A stretch of 64,000 nucleotides of DNA from Candidatus Zhuqueibacterota bacterium. GTDB lineage: Bacteria > Zhuqueibacterota > Zhuqueibacteria > Oceanimicrobiales > Oceanimicrobiaceae. The stretch lies in assembly GCA_029261995.1 (NCBI GenBank), contig JAJDAF010000010.1, forward strand, positions 124,001 to 188,000, written 5' to 3'. This document shows positions 27,237 to 35,547 of this stretch, piece after piece. Within the stretch, counting starts at the first letter, position 1. Each line of letters begins with the position of its first letter. The notes under the pieces are model-generated. The model made no database searches. It saw nothing but the letters and a program-made list of their open reading frames with translations, and had not been told where the DNA came from. The position numbers and the translations under genes were made by a program.

Positions 27237-29139
27237 CGTGAAGAAGATAATGAGCAATCGGTGTGCACGATTGCAGAATGTAACTTTCCTGTTGGCCTTA
27301 GTTCAGACAGTCGCGTTGCAAGGGCAGTCGGTAGATTTCTCCAAAACTCACTTCCTGACCACAAAAACGACAATCACCGTTGTTGGGGAAAACAAACTCG
27401 TTGTCCGACAGGAAGATGAAATCGTGGTGGCGGATGAAGATAGCAAGGATTATGGTCGCGGCTGGGTCAGCGAAACAGAGCTGACCAGGCTGAAAGGCCT
27501 CCATGCCGCCATCTATGATTCCGCGGGCAAGGAACTCACCAGGCTCCGCAAGAAGGACATTGAGGAAAGCTCGCTTTCTTCCGGGTCATCCTACTCTGAG
27601 CACCGCACCAAATTCTACCAGTTGCGCCATCCTGAGTTGCCCTATCGCCTCGTGCGTTCCCGCGAGGTCGAATACAAGAGCACGTTCTTCTGGCCAGACT
27701 GGGATCCACAAGAAAACGTGCCTGTGGATCGTGCTGAGCTTCAGGTTATTCTGCGGAGACCGGTTGCATTCGACTATCAGAACATGGCCATGGAGGGTCC
27801 TGAAATCTCGGAAGGCTCGGGCGGGGAAAAGTGGTACACCTGGCGCGTGGACAACGTTTCTAAGTATGAAAGCGAATACCGGAGCGCGCCGGAGACCCGG
27901 TTTCAAGTCGGGGTTAAATTTCGCGCCACCAGGTTCGACCTCGGCGGCTTCCGAGGCTCCTCTGAAAGCTGGCGGAGTTTCGGCGCTTGGTTTCAGGGAC
28001 TCTATGCCGGGCAAAGCATGTTTTCTTCCGAGGTTGCGGGCCTTGACGGGTTCTCGGAGCAGGTCCCGCCCAGGGAACGCATTCGCAACATCTACCGCAA
28101 TATGCAGAAGCAGACTCGCTACAAAATCGACTGGCGCAGCATCGACGGCTGGCGACCGCATCACGCCGACAAGGTGCACAAAATGAAATATGGCGATTGC
28201 AAAGATCTTTCGACCTATATGATCGCCATGTTTGCCAGAGCGGGCATTACGGCTTACCCGGCATTGGTTTACACGCGCGATAAGGGTTGGGTGGATCCCG
28301 ATTTCCCAAGCAACACCTTCAATCACTGCATCGCGGTGGTGCCGATGGCAGATGACACGCTGTGGCTGGAAAGCACCAGTGATGCCTCGACAATTGACGA
28401 TCCGCCAGCCAGGCTGGAGGGCATCAACGCGCTGATCGTCAAGCCCGACGGCGGACACCTGGTTCGCACGCCTCTGAGCGCAGCGGAAGATAATCAGTCT
28501 GTCTTCACCGCCACGGCTGAACTTGCGGCCGACCGGTCATTAACCGTGAAAGGCGCGATTGTGCTGAGCGGGAATCAGGCTATCCGGACGCGCAGCATTT
28601 TGACAGCCCGAAGTGCCAAGGAAAGACAGGATTGGCTGGTCAAACAGTTTTCGGGCCGGGCTGCCGATGTCGTCTGCAACGCTGTTCGATTTCACCATCT
28701 CGACAATCCCGATTCCAGTCTTGCCATCGAGTTGGATTTGGCATTGAGTTTTTTTGCGCGCAAAGCAGGTTCTCGACTCTTTTTCAACCCGATGCTTCTT
28801 CACCGAATCGACTTCGCTGGCGAGCCACCAGTCGAGCGCAAAATGGCGCTTTACAACCGCACGCGTTTCGTCAACCGCGACTCGGTGGTATTCCGGCTTC
28901 CGGTAGGATTTGAATTGAAAGGTTCAGCTATGGCCGACTCAACAGTTTCCAGTTTCGGGAAGTTCAGCTTTAGCGCTACCGGCAAACCAAGCAACCGCCT
29001 CATCTGGAAGAGCGCGTTCGTGTCCCGTGCCCGCGAAGTGCCCCTTGAAATTTACCCGGAGTACTATGAGTTCATGACGGCAGTGGAAAAGCAGAGCGCC
29101 AGAAAACTCGTTTTAAAGAAACACAGTGGCACTTTCTAG
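27229..29139 (+). CDS. DUF3857/transglutaminase-like exported protein with intact triad
   Basis: A 636-residue paralogue of the gene before it: N-terminal signal segment (LQNVTFLLALVQTVALQG), DUF3857 domain (~25-230) and a transglutaminase-like domain with complete motifs. These are YGDCKDLS (Cys near 323), TFNHCIAV (His about 45 residues later) and LWLESTSD (acid). Such domains can be cysteine proteases or amidases; the substrate is not known. The start is either ATG 27229, overlapping the upstream stop, or ATG 27250, which gives a shorter signal peptide; both keep the domains. Coupled translation with the inactive paralogue is implied by the overlap. Confidence 0.82.
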   Translation: MSNVKKIMSNRCARLQNVTFLLALVQTVALQGQSVDFSKTHFLTTKTTITVVGENKLVVRQEDEIVVADEDSKDYGRGWVSETELTRLKGLHAAIYDSAGKELTRLRKKDIEESSLSSGSSYSEHRTKFYQLRHPELPYRLVRSREVEYKSTFFWPDWDPQENVPVDRAELQVILRRPVAFDYQNMAMEGPEISEGSGGEKWYTWRVDNVSKYESEYRSAPETRFQVGVKFRATRFDLGGFRGSSESWRSFGAWFQGLYAGQSMFSSEVAGLDGFSEQVPPRERIRNIYRNMQKQTRYKIDWRSIDGWRPHHADKVHKMKYGDCKDLSTYMIAMFARAGITAYPALVYTRDKGWVDPDFPSNTFNHCIAVVPMADDTLWLESTSDASTIDDPPARLEGINALIVKPDGGHLVRTPLSAAEDNQSVFTATAELAADRSLTVKGAIVLSGNQAIRTRSILTARSAKERQDWLVKQFSGRAADVVCNAVRFHHLDNPDSSLAIELDLALSFFARKAGSRLFFNPMLLHRIDFAGEPPVERKMALYNRTRFVNRDSVVFRLPVGFELKGSAMADSTVSSFGKFSFSATGKPSNRLIWKSAFVSRAREVPLEIYPEYYEFMTAVEKQSARKLVLKKHSGTF

Positions 29140-29753
29140 CATTTCCCCGTAGCGAGCGCCGACAAGCCTGCGTAATATTTACCTAAGTGTGCTCGTTATC
29201 ACCGCGAGGTAATCAATTTCTTCCGGGGCATCTTCTGAGTATGTAAAAACTACACAAACCGTGGCGGCGCCGTCACTTGATCTTAAAATTAATGAAAATA
29301 AGCGATTAGGTCGAGATATTTTCAATCATGCGATTTCTCGCCAAAGCTCTATGAACATATTTCATCCTTCCGGCCTCCGTATCTGAGCCCGCATCTACAT
29401 CTTTCATCTTTTAAAAATCTGCAAAGTGCTGTTTACAAAAAACTTATTGTTTATTCTTAGTTGGGTATTTTCTAAACAGTTTACTCCGTAGGTTTCGTGG
29501 CATTCTGTTTGCTAAAGTCACTTGCAAGCAAAGGAGAGGTTGACCGGGCTGAAAAGTGACCATGTTCCGGATGTTTCGGGTTGTGGCCGCTTTTCTGGCC
29601 TGGTCTTTGGCTCGTCTTGGGTGGTTGCGCTTGCGATTGGCTCATTGTTCTCAGCGGCTTGCTAGACGGATTCTGGCTCGGTTGCAGTCTCACATCTTTC
29701 CTCTGTCCTACAAATTCGTTGGCGTCTTGTTCATTCACGAACGGGAGGTTGCT
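29140..29753. other. Long AT-rich leader region without a supported gene
   Basis: The first 300 bases are AT rich with no open frame of note. From 29481 to 29753 both strands stay open, but neither product has recognisable features: the plus-strand frame from 29556 runs into the next gene as an unsupported extension, and the minus-strand one is low-complexity Gln/Ser/Pro. The stretch may hold the promoter of the gene at 29754; TTTACA near 29432 is followed by AT-rich sequence but no clear -10 box. Confidence 0.4.
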
Positions 29754-31001
29754 ATGCTGAATGGTAACTTAAAGGGAGTTAAGCCACAAGCCAGGATGAT
29801 GGGGATCGCCGGCATTCAGGAAGTCAATCATATTGACCAAATCATCGAGATGCACCGGCAGTTGGGCGTGGATGCCAGAATCCCGACACGCCTGGTCATA
29901 GACGTCATGCGCAAAGAACTCGCGTCCAGGGAGTTCAAGGCGTGTCTGAAGAAAATGCCCATGCAGCCGCCGGCAAGCATCGGGCTGCGAGAGTTGCACA
30001 GCCTGATTCAGGCCGTCCCCTGCCGTCTCTATTTTTTTCTCTGGAATCTGAAGAATACCCAGGCGATGCCTCTGGACGGTGTGCTTAATTCACGGGATCT
30101 CAAGCACGCGGTAGCTGCCTTGAATCGCTATCTGAATGTCCTGGAGGGCTTTCTGAAACGCTCACCCAGCATCCAACTTCTCGAACATCTTGGCTTTACC
30201 TATTTCGATCTTGCCGGCATCGCGCAGTACGCGCGCAAGGGAATCCCCATAAATGGGCGTCTTGTGAATCATTCCGTCCTGCTGCGGAAGGCTATCGCCA
30301 GCTTTCAGTGCGCCATCAGATTCGGGGCTCAACAAGCGCGGGAGCTGGATTCAATGCACAAGGACATTCTGAAGCTGGTGGACGACCAATATGATTTGAA
30401 GGAAAATCGCACCAATCTCTATCTCAACCCCTGGCACTTCCTGTACATTTCGTCCGCACTGCATCTGCTCAACGACGAGCAGATGTCCAAGCTCTACCTG
30501 CAGAAATCTCGCCTTATCTTGAATAACATCGAGGCGCACCAGGATGCCAGGATTGTGGCCCAGAAAGAACTGCTTGAATCCATCTACACGACGATTCATT
30601 TTGGCAAATCGATAAAGTTTGATTTTGGTGAGGCGAATCTGCTGAAACTGAAGAAAAAACTGAAGGCGGTTCGAAAGCAACGAGTGAAGGGTGAAAAACG
30701 CGGCGCCTATTCGCCCCTGGTCGAAAATGCGCTGGCAGAGGAGTTTCAGGTACAGTGTGAGTTGCGAAAGGGCGGTTTGCGTTCGGAGCAGCGTCTCTAC
30801 CTGAACGGTGTTTATGCCCTCTATCAGCAGGAGATTTCACCGCTGGAAAGAGACAAATTGATTTTTCGTTTGAACATTCCACCCGTCAAGATACACGGTC
30901 TACAGCGCCCGTCTGGACCATCGCAACGCAAGGCGGTCGGGGCGCCCCAAAAGAACGTGCGGCCGCTCAAGCTGGCAGCCAAGTCTCAGCGGGCTGCCTG
31001 A
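29754..31001 (+). CDS. Unrecognised soluble protein, 415 residues
   Basis: No family is recognised. ATG 29754 is chosen because GGGAGG lies 5 bases before it; an upstream in-frame ATG at 29556 adds 66 arginine- and tryptophan-rich residues with no ribosome site. The protein is mostly helical and basic, with no signal peptide and no membrane segment. Notable stretches are NRYLNVLEGFLKRS, LYLQKSRLILNNIEAHQDAR and a lysine-rich segment (LKKKLKAVRKQRVKGEKRG) near 300. The last 40 residues are Pro/Lys/Arg-rich and probably disordered. It is followed by a strong hairpin, so it may be a single-gene transcript. Confidence 0.7.
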   Translation: MLNGNLKGVKPQARMMGIAGIQEVNHIDQIIEMHRQLGVDARIPTRLVIDVMRKELASREFKACLKKMPMQPPASIGLRELHSLIQAVPCRLYFFLWNLKNTQAMPLDGVLNSRDLKHAVAALNRYLNVLEGFLKRSPSIQLLEHLGFTYFDLAGIAQYARKGIPINGRLVNHSVLLRKAIASFQCAIRFGAQQARELDSMHKDILKLVDDQYDLKENRTNLYLNPWHFLYISSALHLLNDEQMSKLYLQKSRLILNNIEAHQDARIVAQKELLESIYTTIHFGKSIKFDFGEANLLKLKKKLKAVRKQRVKGEKRGAYSPLVENALAEEFQVQCELRKGGLRSEQRLYLNGVYALYQQEISPLERDKLIFRLNIPPVKIHGLQRPSGPSQRKAVGAPQKNVRPLKLAAKSQRAA

Positions 31002-31009
31002 TTTTTGTG

Positions 31010-31042
31010 CGCGAGGGGCGATCAGACCCGTTGCCCCTCGCG
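31010..31042 (+). terminator. 10-bp GC-rich hairpin after the unknown gene
   Basis: CGCGAGGGGC (31010-31019) and GCCCCTCGCG (31033-31042) are exact complements around a 13-base loop, beginning 9 bases after the stop codon. Only TTT follows, so the U-tract is weak, but stem stability and position fit a terminator. Confidence 0.6.
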
Positions 31043-31217
31043 TTTCCATCAGTTTCGCCCCAACAGCTTGGTAGTCCCACATCCTCCAAAGCGATATCGA
31101 TGCAAAGTCATCGTGCGGCGGCAGGCTTCTTCATGGCGTCAGGTTTTCCTTGCATGTTAGCCCGGCAGCAGTTATTTTGTGTCATCACATCTCAGTAGTA
31201 GCGCGTTTTGACACTCT

Positions 31218-32927
31218 ATGCAATCCTGGTTTACCAAAAGCTTTCAGGTGACCACCGGCTGGTGGCGCCGGCTTACGCCTTTTGCCAAAGGGCTTCTGTT
31301 TTCCCTCGTTCTGCACGTGCAAGTCCTTGTTGTGCTGGCCATGATTTTTTCATTCTTGCTTCCACGGAATCAGTTTGAAACACCGCTGGTGTTCGACTTC
31401 GTCTTCGCGCCAGTCGATGAGACGGACAACGCCAGCCTCGAAGGCAGCCACAAATTACACGAAACCAGCGCCCAACTCCCTCGACTTCCAGAGCGGCAAC
31501 ACCTTGCCGCCCCTGACATCAGCCAGGTCGTGGACACACCATCATTGGCCCGGCAGCTCGCCGAGAATCCGAGCCGGCTTCCTGTGAGCATCGAATCCGA
31601 GCCCGCTCCGCCTGCGCAGCCAGCCGATCCGCTGGACTTAAGCAGCAGGTTTGTCAGCGAAGCCAGCGCGCCGCCGGAGGAAACCGGTGCGCAGTCCGAC
31701 AATCCATTCACGGTTAAAACTTTGACACCATCGCCGCTGACGACCGCGGTCAATCGTCGTTCCATTCGGTCGGCCCCGCCGGTCAAGCTGGCGCTCACAA
31801 AACGTCAGCGCCGAATGTTCCGCAAGAAGTTCCGCAAGTGGACGGAAGATTACTACAAGATGGAATTGCCTGATTCAGTTTACACCTGGAAAGACCACGG
31901 ACGGACATATTCGGCGCGTTTCAGTCGCCGTCCCGCCAGGTCAAATACCGAACTCGACGAGGTGGCGGTTGAAGTCGCAACCGTCCAGAATGGCGTTGAA
32001 CTCACGGCCGACCTGCGCATGCGGCGGCTCGCTTTTTCAAATTTTGCACAATTTGTAGACCATTGGGACCCGATGGTCGCGGTGCACAACGATGAGTTAG
32101 ACGGCCGCTTCCACGCCAACTCCAAGATCAATATTCTTGACCGTCACGGCGTCAAGCCCAGATTCCATGGCAAGGTCACCACTGCGTCGTTTGACGTCAG
32201 CACCTCCGGCAATCGACCCTTCTTCGATGACAAAGCGGTTTTCCTGGGCGGCCTCGAGACCGGTGTCAAGGCGATTGCCTTGCCGAGGCGATTCTCCCCT
32301 TTCCTCGAAGACACCACGGTGACGAAGGAACAGATTCGCGCTTTTGATGACGAAACGTGGATTACCTTCCGCCGGAATGGCACCTACACATGGCGCCTGA
32401 AAGATTCCGAGTCTATCGGAACCAGCGCAATTCCGCGGACTGGCCGCGCTTTCTACCTGGTGGGGGCCAGGAAGAAGAAACTGCATATTCGTGGCGTTTT
32501 GCACGGCCGGGTACTCGTCTACTCGCCGGGCAAGATCATGATAGATGATGATTTGACATACGCCCGTCATCCCGAGGTTTCCGCGGGTTCAGGGGACTTT
32601 CTGGGTATTGTCAGCGACCGGGATATTGAAATCTCCCACCCGGACATCACCGGCCCTGGCGATTTAAACATTTATGCTTCCATTTATGCCCATCGGCGAT
32701 TTGTAGTGCGCCACCTGGGTGGAACCGGAGACGATACACTGGTCATCTACGGTAGCCTGACCGCCGGTTCGCTGAGCGCCACCGAGCCACGCTATGCGAC
32801 AAGGGTCCAGTTTGACAAGCGGCTCAAGACCGTGCGCCCGCCCAGTTTTCCCGTCAGCAATCGCTATGATGTAACGGACTGGGAGGCCGAATGGAAAGTA
32901 AAGTCCAGGAGAACCGAGCGTGAGTAA
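31218..32927 (+). CDS. Membrane-anchored protein with DUF4900-like C-terminal region
   Basis: A 569-residue protein with a TonB-like N-terminal anchor (about residues 24-47, FAKGLLFSLVLHVQVLVVLA), then a Pro/Ser/Ala-rich spacer of about 140 residues crossing the periplasm (SEPAPPAQPADP). A folded C-terminal half follows. The part around residues 295-360 (LDGRFHANSKINIL, KPRFHGKVTT, VFLGGLETGVKAIALP) resembles DUF4900-type proteins linked to pilus or envelope assembly in FCB bacteria. The resemblance is by eye and modest. A real TonB C-terminal domain is not seen. No good ribosome site precedes the ATG. It overlaps the next gene by 8 bases. Confidence 0.62.
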   Translation: MQSWFTKSFQVTTGWWRRLTPFAKGLLFSLVLHVQVLVVLAMIFSFLLPRNQFETPLVFDFVFAPVDETDNASLEGSHKLHETSAQLPRLPERQHLAAPDISQVVDTPSLARQLAENPSRLPVSIESEPAPPAQPADPLDLSSRFVSEASAPPEETGAQSDNPFTVKTLTPSPLTTAVNRRSIRSAPPVKLALTKRQRRMFRKKFRKWTEDYYKMELPDSVYTWKDHGRTYSARFSRRPARSNTELDEVAVEVATVQNGVELTADLRMRRLAFSNFAQFVDHWDPMVAVHNDELDGRFHANSKINILDRHGVKPRFHGKVTTASFDVSTSGNRPFFDDKAVFLGGLETGVKAIALPRRFSPFLEDTTVTKEQIRAFDDETWITFRRNGTYTWRLKDSESIGTSAIPRTGRAFYLVGARKKKLHIRGVLHGRVLVYSPGKIMIDDDLTYARHPEVSAGSGDFLGIVSDRDIEISHPDITGPGDLNIYASIYAHRRFVVRHLGGTGDDTLVIYGSLTAGSLSATEPRYATRVQFDKRLKTVRPPSFPVSNRYDVTDWEAEWKVKSRRTERE

Positions 32928-33324
32928 AGACATCGCCAGCCTGCTTGACGAGCCGGGCACAACCGTTGCTCTGATCGGCGCTACCGAGAATTCGGCAAAA
33001 TACGGCTACGTGATCCACCGCGACCTGGTGAGAAAAGGCTTCGTTGTCTTCCCGGTGAATCCCTCTCGTCGCACCGTTGGTGGCGTCCAGGCTTATGCCT
33101 CGCTGTCCGATCTTCCCGCGACTCCTACAATCGTCAATTTCGTCGTGCCGCCAGAAGTAACCCTCGCTGTTCTACAGCAGTGTCTGGAGCTTGGGCTCAA
33201 AGATGTCTGGGTTCAGCCCGGAGCGGAGAGTCCCGAGGTTATGGCTTTTTTGCAGGAAAACGGCTTCAACTATCTCGCCAACGCCTGCATCATGGTGCAG
33301 AGCCGGGAGCAGTCGCAGTCCTGA
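32920..33324 (+). CDS. CoA-binding domain protein (YccU type)
   Basis: A 134-residue Rossmann-fold protein of the CoA_binding_2 family. TTVALIGATENSAKYGYVIHRDL holds the nucleotide-binding loop in its first half, and PVNPSRRTVGGVQAYASLSD and WVQPGAESPEV are family landmarks (the latter normally reads WLQPGAxSEE). These proteins bind CoA or acyl-CoA, but their physiological role is poorly defined. The start is GTG 32920, inside the end of the preceding gene, which indicates coupled translation. Confidence 0.88.
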   Translation: MSKDIASLLDEPGTTVALIGATENSAKYGYVIHRDLVRKGFVVFPVNPSRRTVGGVQAYASLSDLPATPTIVNFVVPPEVTLAVLQQCLELGLKDVWVQPGAESPEVMAFLQENGFNYLANACIMVQSREQSQS

Positions 33325-33385
33325 GCCACTGTCGAACTTGCCTGGGATGATTTGCCAGGCCCAAACTACCTTGCCGTCGCGCCAC

Positions 33386-33433
33386 GCAATTCTCAATTTT
33401 GGAATTGCCTTTCGTTGTCTTGTTTGTTATATT
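33386..33433 (+). promoter_or_regulatory. Strong promoter with overlapping dyad before the ferredoxin gene
   Basis: TTGCCT (33405-33410), 17-base spacer, TATATT (33428-33433) is a near-consensus sigma70 promoter. A perfect 7-bp inverted repeat (GCAATTC 33386-33392, GAATTGC 33402-33408) overlaps its -35 box, the geometry of a repressor operator. The dyad could instead be an end-of-transcript hairpin for the CoA-binding gene. Confidence 0.55.
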
Positions 33434-33521
33434 AACTGCATTTCCGAGGCCGCCCCGCCGGTGGGCCGACATTCAACTTCCGTCAAGACACTTCTCATCT
33501 CAACTTAGGGGAGGAAGGTCC

Positions 33522-33926
33522 ATGCCTTTTCTCGAACCAAAGTATCAGAAAGCCGCCGAACTTAGAGTGAAGAGACGACCCAAACAATTGGCTGTGGTCA
33601 ATCAGGGCGGCTGTACTGGCTGCATGGTTTGCGTGGATTTTTGTCCCGTCGATTGTATCAGGGTTGGCAGCGGGCCCGACGCGAGCAATCCCACTGTCCA
33701 CAAGGCAATTCAGATCGATTTACCGGCGTGCATCGGTTGTACGCTTTGCGCCAAATATTGTCCGTGGGACACCATCGAGATGCTGGCGTTTGACGATGCC
33801 TACGAGATCACGCCGGAATGGACGCTCTATTCAATTGTCGATGAGCTTTGGGAGCGAGAGCCTGTCCAGGTAGAAGCGGCGCGGCCGGCAAAGCGAGAGC
33901 GTGCCAGGAAGGAAACCGACAGTTAG
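33522..33926 (+). CDS. 2x[4Fe-4S] ferredoxin
   Basis: A 134-residue electron carrier with two bacterial-type [4Fe-4S] motifs: CTGCMVCVDFCPVDC and CIGCTLCAKYCP, about 32 residues apart. The insert between them and the extensions (40 residues before, about 45 after) make it longer than a classical 55-residue clostridial ferredoxin. They are like the small ferredoxins that accompany FixX or chlorophyll-type oxidoreductases. The charged C-terminus (RPAKRERARKETD) is probably flexible. GGGGAGGAAGG lies 6 bases before ATG 33522, one of the strongest ribosome sites in the window. It has its own promoter and terminator, so it is a monocistronic, probably highly expressed gene. Confidence 0.9.
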   Translation: MPFLEPKYQKAAELRVKRRPKQLAVVNQGGCTGCMVCVDFCPVDCIRVGSGPDASNPTVHKAIQIDLPACIGCTLCAKYCPWDTIEMLAFDDAYEITPEWTLYSIVDELWEREPVQVEAARPAKRERARKETDS

Positions 33927-33957
33927 TTCACGAGTCCAGATTTTGTTCAGAATTGTT

Positions 33958-33997
33958 GCCAGCAAGCTCCGCCCGACGCACTTGCTGGCTTTTTTTA
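33958..33997 (+). terminator. Rho-independent terminator of the ferredoxin gene
   Basis: GCCAGCAAG (33958-33966) pairs with CTTGCTGGC (33981-33989), followed by seven T. A textbook intrinsic terminator 31 bases after the stop. Confidence 0.9.
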
Positions 33998-34050
33998 GCA
34001 GCCTAACCTTGAGATACGGCGATACGTTCTAATACTTGGAGACCCGGTAA

Positions 34051-35079
34051 ATGCCCCCTTCCGATGCCAAACAACCCTTGCGAAAACGAATATTGACCGG
34101 CGACCGGCCAACAGGAAAACTGCATATTGGCCACTACGTCGGCACTCTGGAAAACCGGGTGCGCTTGCAGGATGAGTACGAGGTTTTTTTGCTGGTGGCT
34201 GACTATCACATGCTCACGACTCGTAGCGGCAAAGAGTTCATCGGTGAGGTGGCCCAGAATGCCCGCGGTCTGGTGCTTGACTATTTGAGCGTTGGCATCG
34301 ACCCGGACAAGACCACGATTTACGTGCAGTCGCTGGTTCCGGAAGTCGCGGAGATGTTCCTGATCTTTTCGATGTTGGTGACCGTGCCCAGACTGCAGCG
34401 GGTTCCGACTTTGAAGGATGTCATGGCCGATTTGCACATCGAGAATCCCTCGGCCGGGCTGTTGATTTACCCGGTGCTGCAGGCGGCGGACATTCTCATC
34501 GTGCGCGCTGATCTGGTGCCCGTCGGCAAAGACCAGGAGTCGCACATTGAGGTTTGCCGCGAGATTGCCAGACGATTCAACACGCAGTACGGCCAGGTTT
34601 TCCCCGAGCCGGATGCGCTGATTGGAGATGTCGCCACTCTGGTTGGTACGGACGGCAAAGCCAAGATGAGCAAGAGCCTCAACAACACGATATATCTGTC
34701 AGATGATGAAGAGACCGTGCGCAAGAAAGTCATGGCCATGTATACCGACCCGACGCGTTTGCGGGCAACCGATCCCGGCCATGTCGAGGGGAATCCGGTC
34801 TTCATCTACCACGATGCGTTCAACGAGAACAAGGCCGAGGTGGATGAACTGAAAGAGCGCTACACAAAAGGCACGGTCGGTGATGTGGAAGTGAAAAAGA
34901 AACTCATCCTCGCCATCAACCAGTTTCTCGAGCCGATGCGGGAACGGCGGGCGCACTACCTGGCCAAACCCGGCATCATCGATGACATCATTCATCATGG
35001 CACGGAAGCAGTGACCAGAGAGGGCCGCGAAACCGTCGGGCTGATGCGTGAAGCGATGGGAATGACCTATTTCAAATGA
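34051..35079 (+). CDS. trpS: Tryptophanyl-tRNA synthetase
   Basis: A 342-residue class I aminoacyl-tRNA synthetase that charges tRNA-Trp. It carries the HIGH motif (KLHIGHYVG) near residue 26 and KMSKS (AKMSKSLNN) near 205. GDRPTGKLHIGH and the LIYPVLQAADIL region are TrpS signatures that separate it from TyrS. Length fits the bacterial type. ATG 34051 has TTGGAGA 8-9 bases upstream. It is the first gene of a five-gene plus-strand run (trpS, DUF309, protease, M20) with 3- to 7-base gaps or overlaps. Confidence 0.96.
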   Translation: MPPSDAKQPLRKRILTGDRPTGKLHIGHYVGTLENRVRLQDEYEVFLLVADYHMLTTRSGKEFIGEVAQNARGLVLDYLSVGIDPDKTTIYVQSLVPEVAEMFLIFSMLVTVPRLQRVPTLKDVMADLHIENPSAGLLIYPVLQAADILIVRADLVPVGKDQESHIEVCREIARRFNTQYGQVFPEPDALIGDVATLVGTDGKAKMSKSLNNTIYLSDDEETVRKKVMAMYTDPTRLRATDPGHVEGNPVFIYHDAFNENKAEVDELKERYTKGTVGDVEVKKKLILAINQFLEPMRERRAHYLAKPGIIDDIIHHGTEAVTREGRETVGLMREAMGMTYFK

Positions 35080-35082
35080 GCC

Positions 35083-35547
35083 ATGGCTTCAGTCGAGAAG
35101 CGTCGGCAGCATGCTGACCTTGAGGGGTTAACCGAACCCGAACTGAGCGCCGTTGACCGGCGCGAGTTGCTGCAGGGCATCCAACTTTTCAACGATGAGA
35201 GATTTTGGGACTCACATGAGTCCTGGGAGCAAGTCTGGCGCAGGCACAAAAACACCAACAGGATATTCTTTCAGGGGCTCATTCAAGTCGCGGCCGGAAT
35301 GCACCAGGTTCGGCGCGGTATTTATCACGGCGCGGACAAACATCTGCGCAACGCACTTTGGAAGCTAAGGCCTTTTGAGCCTGTTTGTGCTGACATCGAT
35401 GTTTCTGACTTGGTCTCTGCCGTTGCAGCCGTGCACAAAGAAGTACAACGGCTTGGGTCCGATGGTCTGAAGAGTCACACCAATTTGCTCTCCCCGAAAA
35501 TCAAACTCTGGCGCCGCTCGGCGCGGGAAGGGAGAAGAGAGAGATGA
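35083..35547 (+). CDS. DUF309 domain protein
   Basis: A 154-residue protein. The conserved DUF309 core reads FNDERFWDSHESWEQVW, then FFQGLIQVAAGMHQVRRG, an all-helical motif with conserved His and Glu residues whose function is not established. It begins 3 bases after trpS and its stop overlaps the ATG of the next gene (ATGA). The last 30 residues are basic. Confidence 0.85.
   Translation: MASVEKRRQHADLEGLTEPELSAVDRRELLQGIQLFNDERFWDSHESWEQVWRRHKNTNRIFFQGLIQVAAGMHQVRRGIYHGADKHLRNALWKLRPFEPVCADIDVSDLVSAVAAVHKEVQRLGSDGLKSHTNLLSPKIKLWRRSAREGRRER

Noticed and set aside
27586-28458. 290-codon minus-strand frame opposite the active transglutaminase-like gene
   Set aside because: Shadow of a gene with intact catalytic motifs.
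31218-32927. TonB protein
   Set aside because: Only the anchor and proline-rich spacer resemble TonB; the C-terminal TonB fold is absent.
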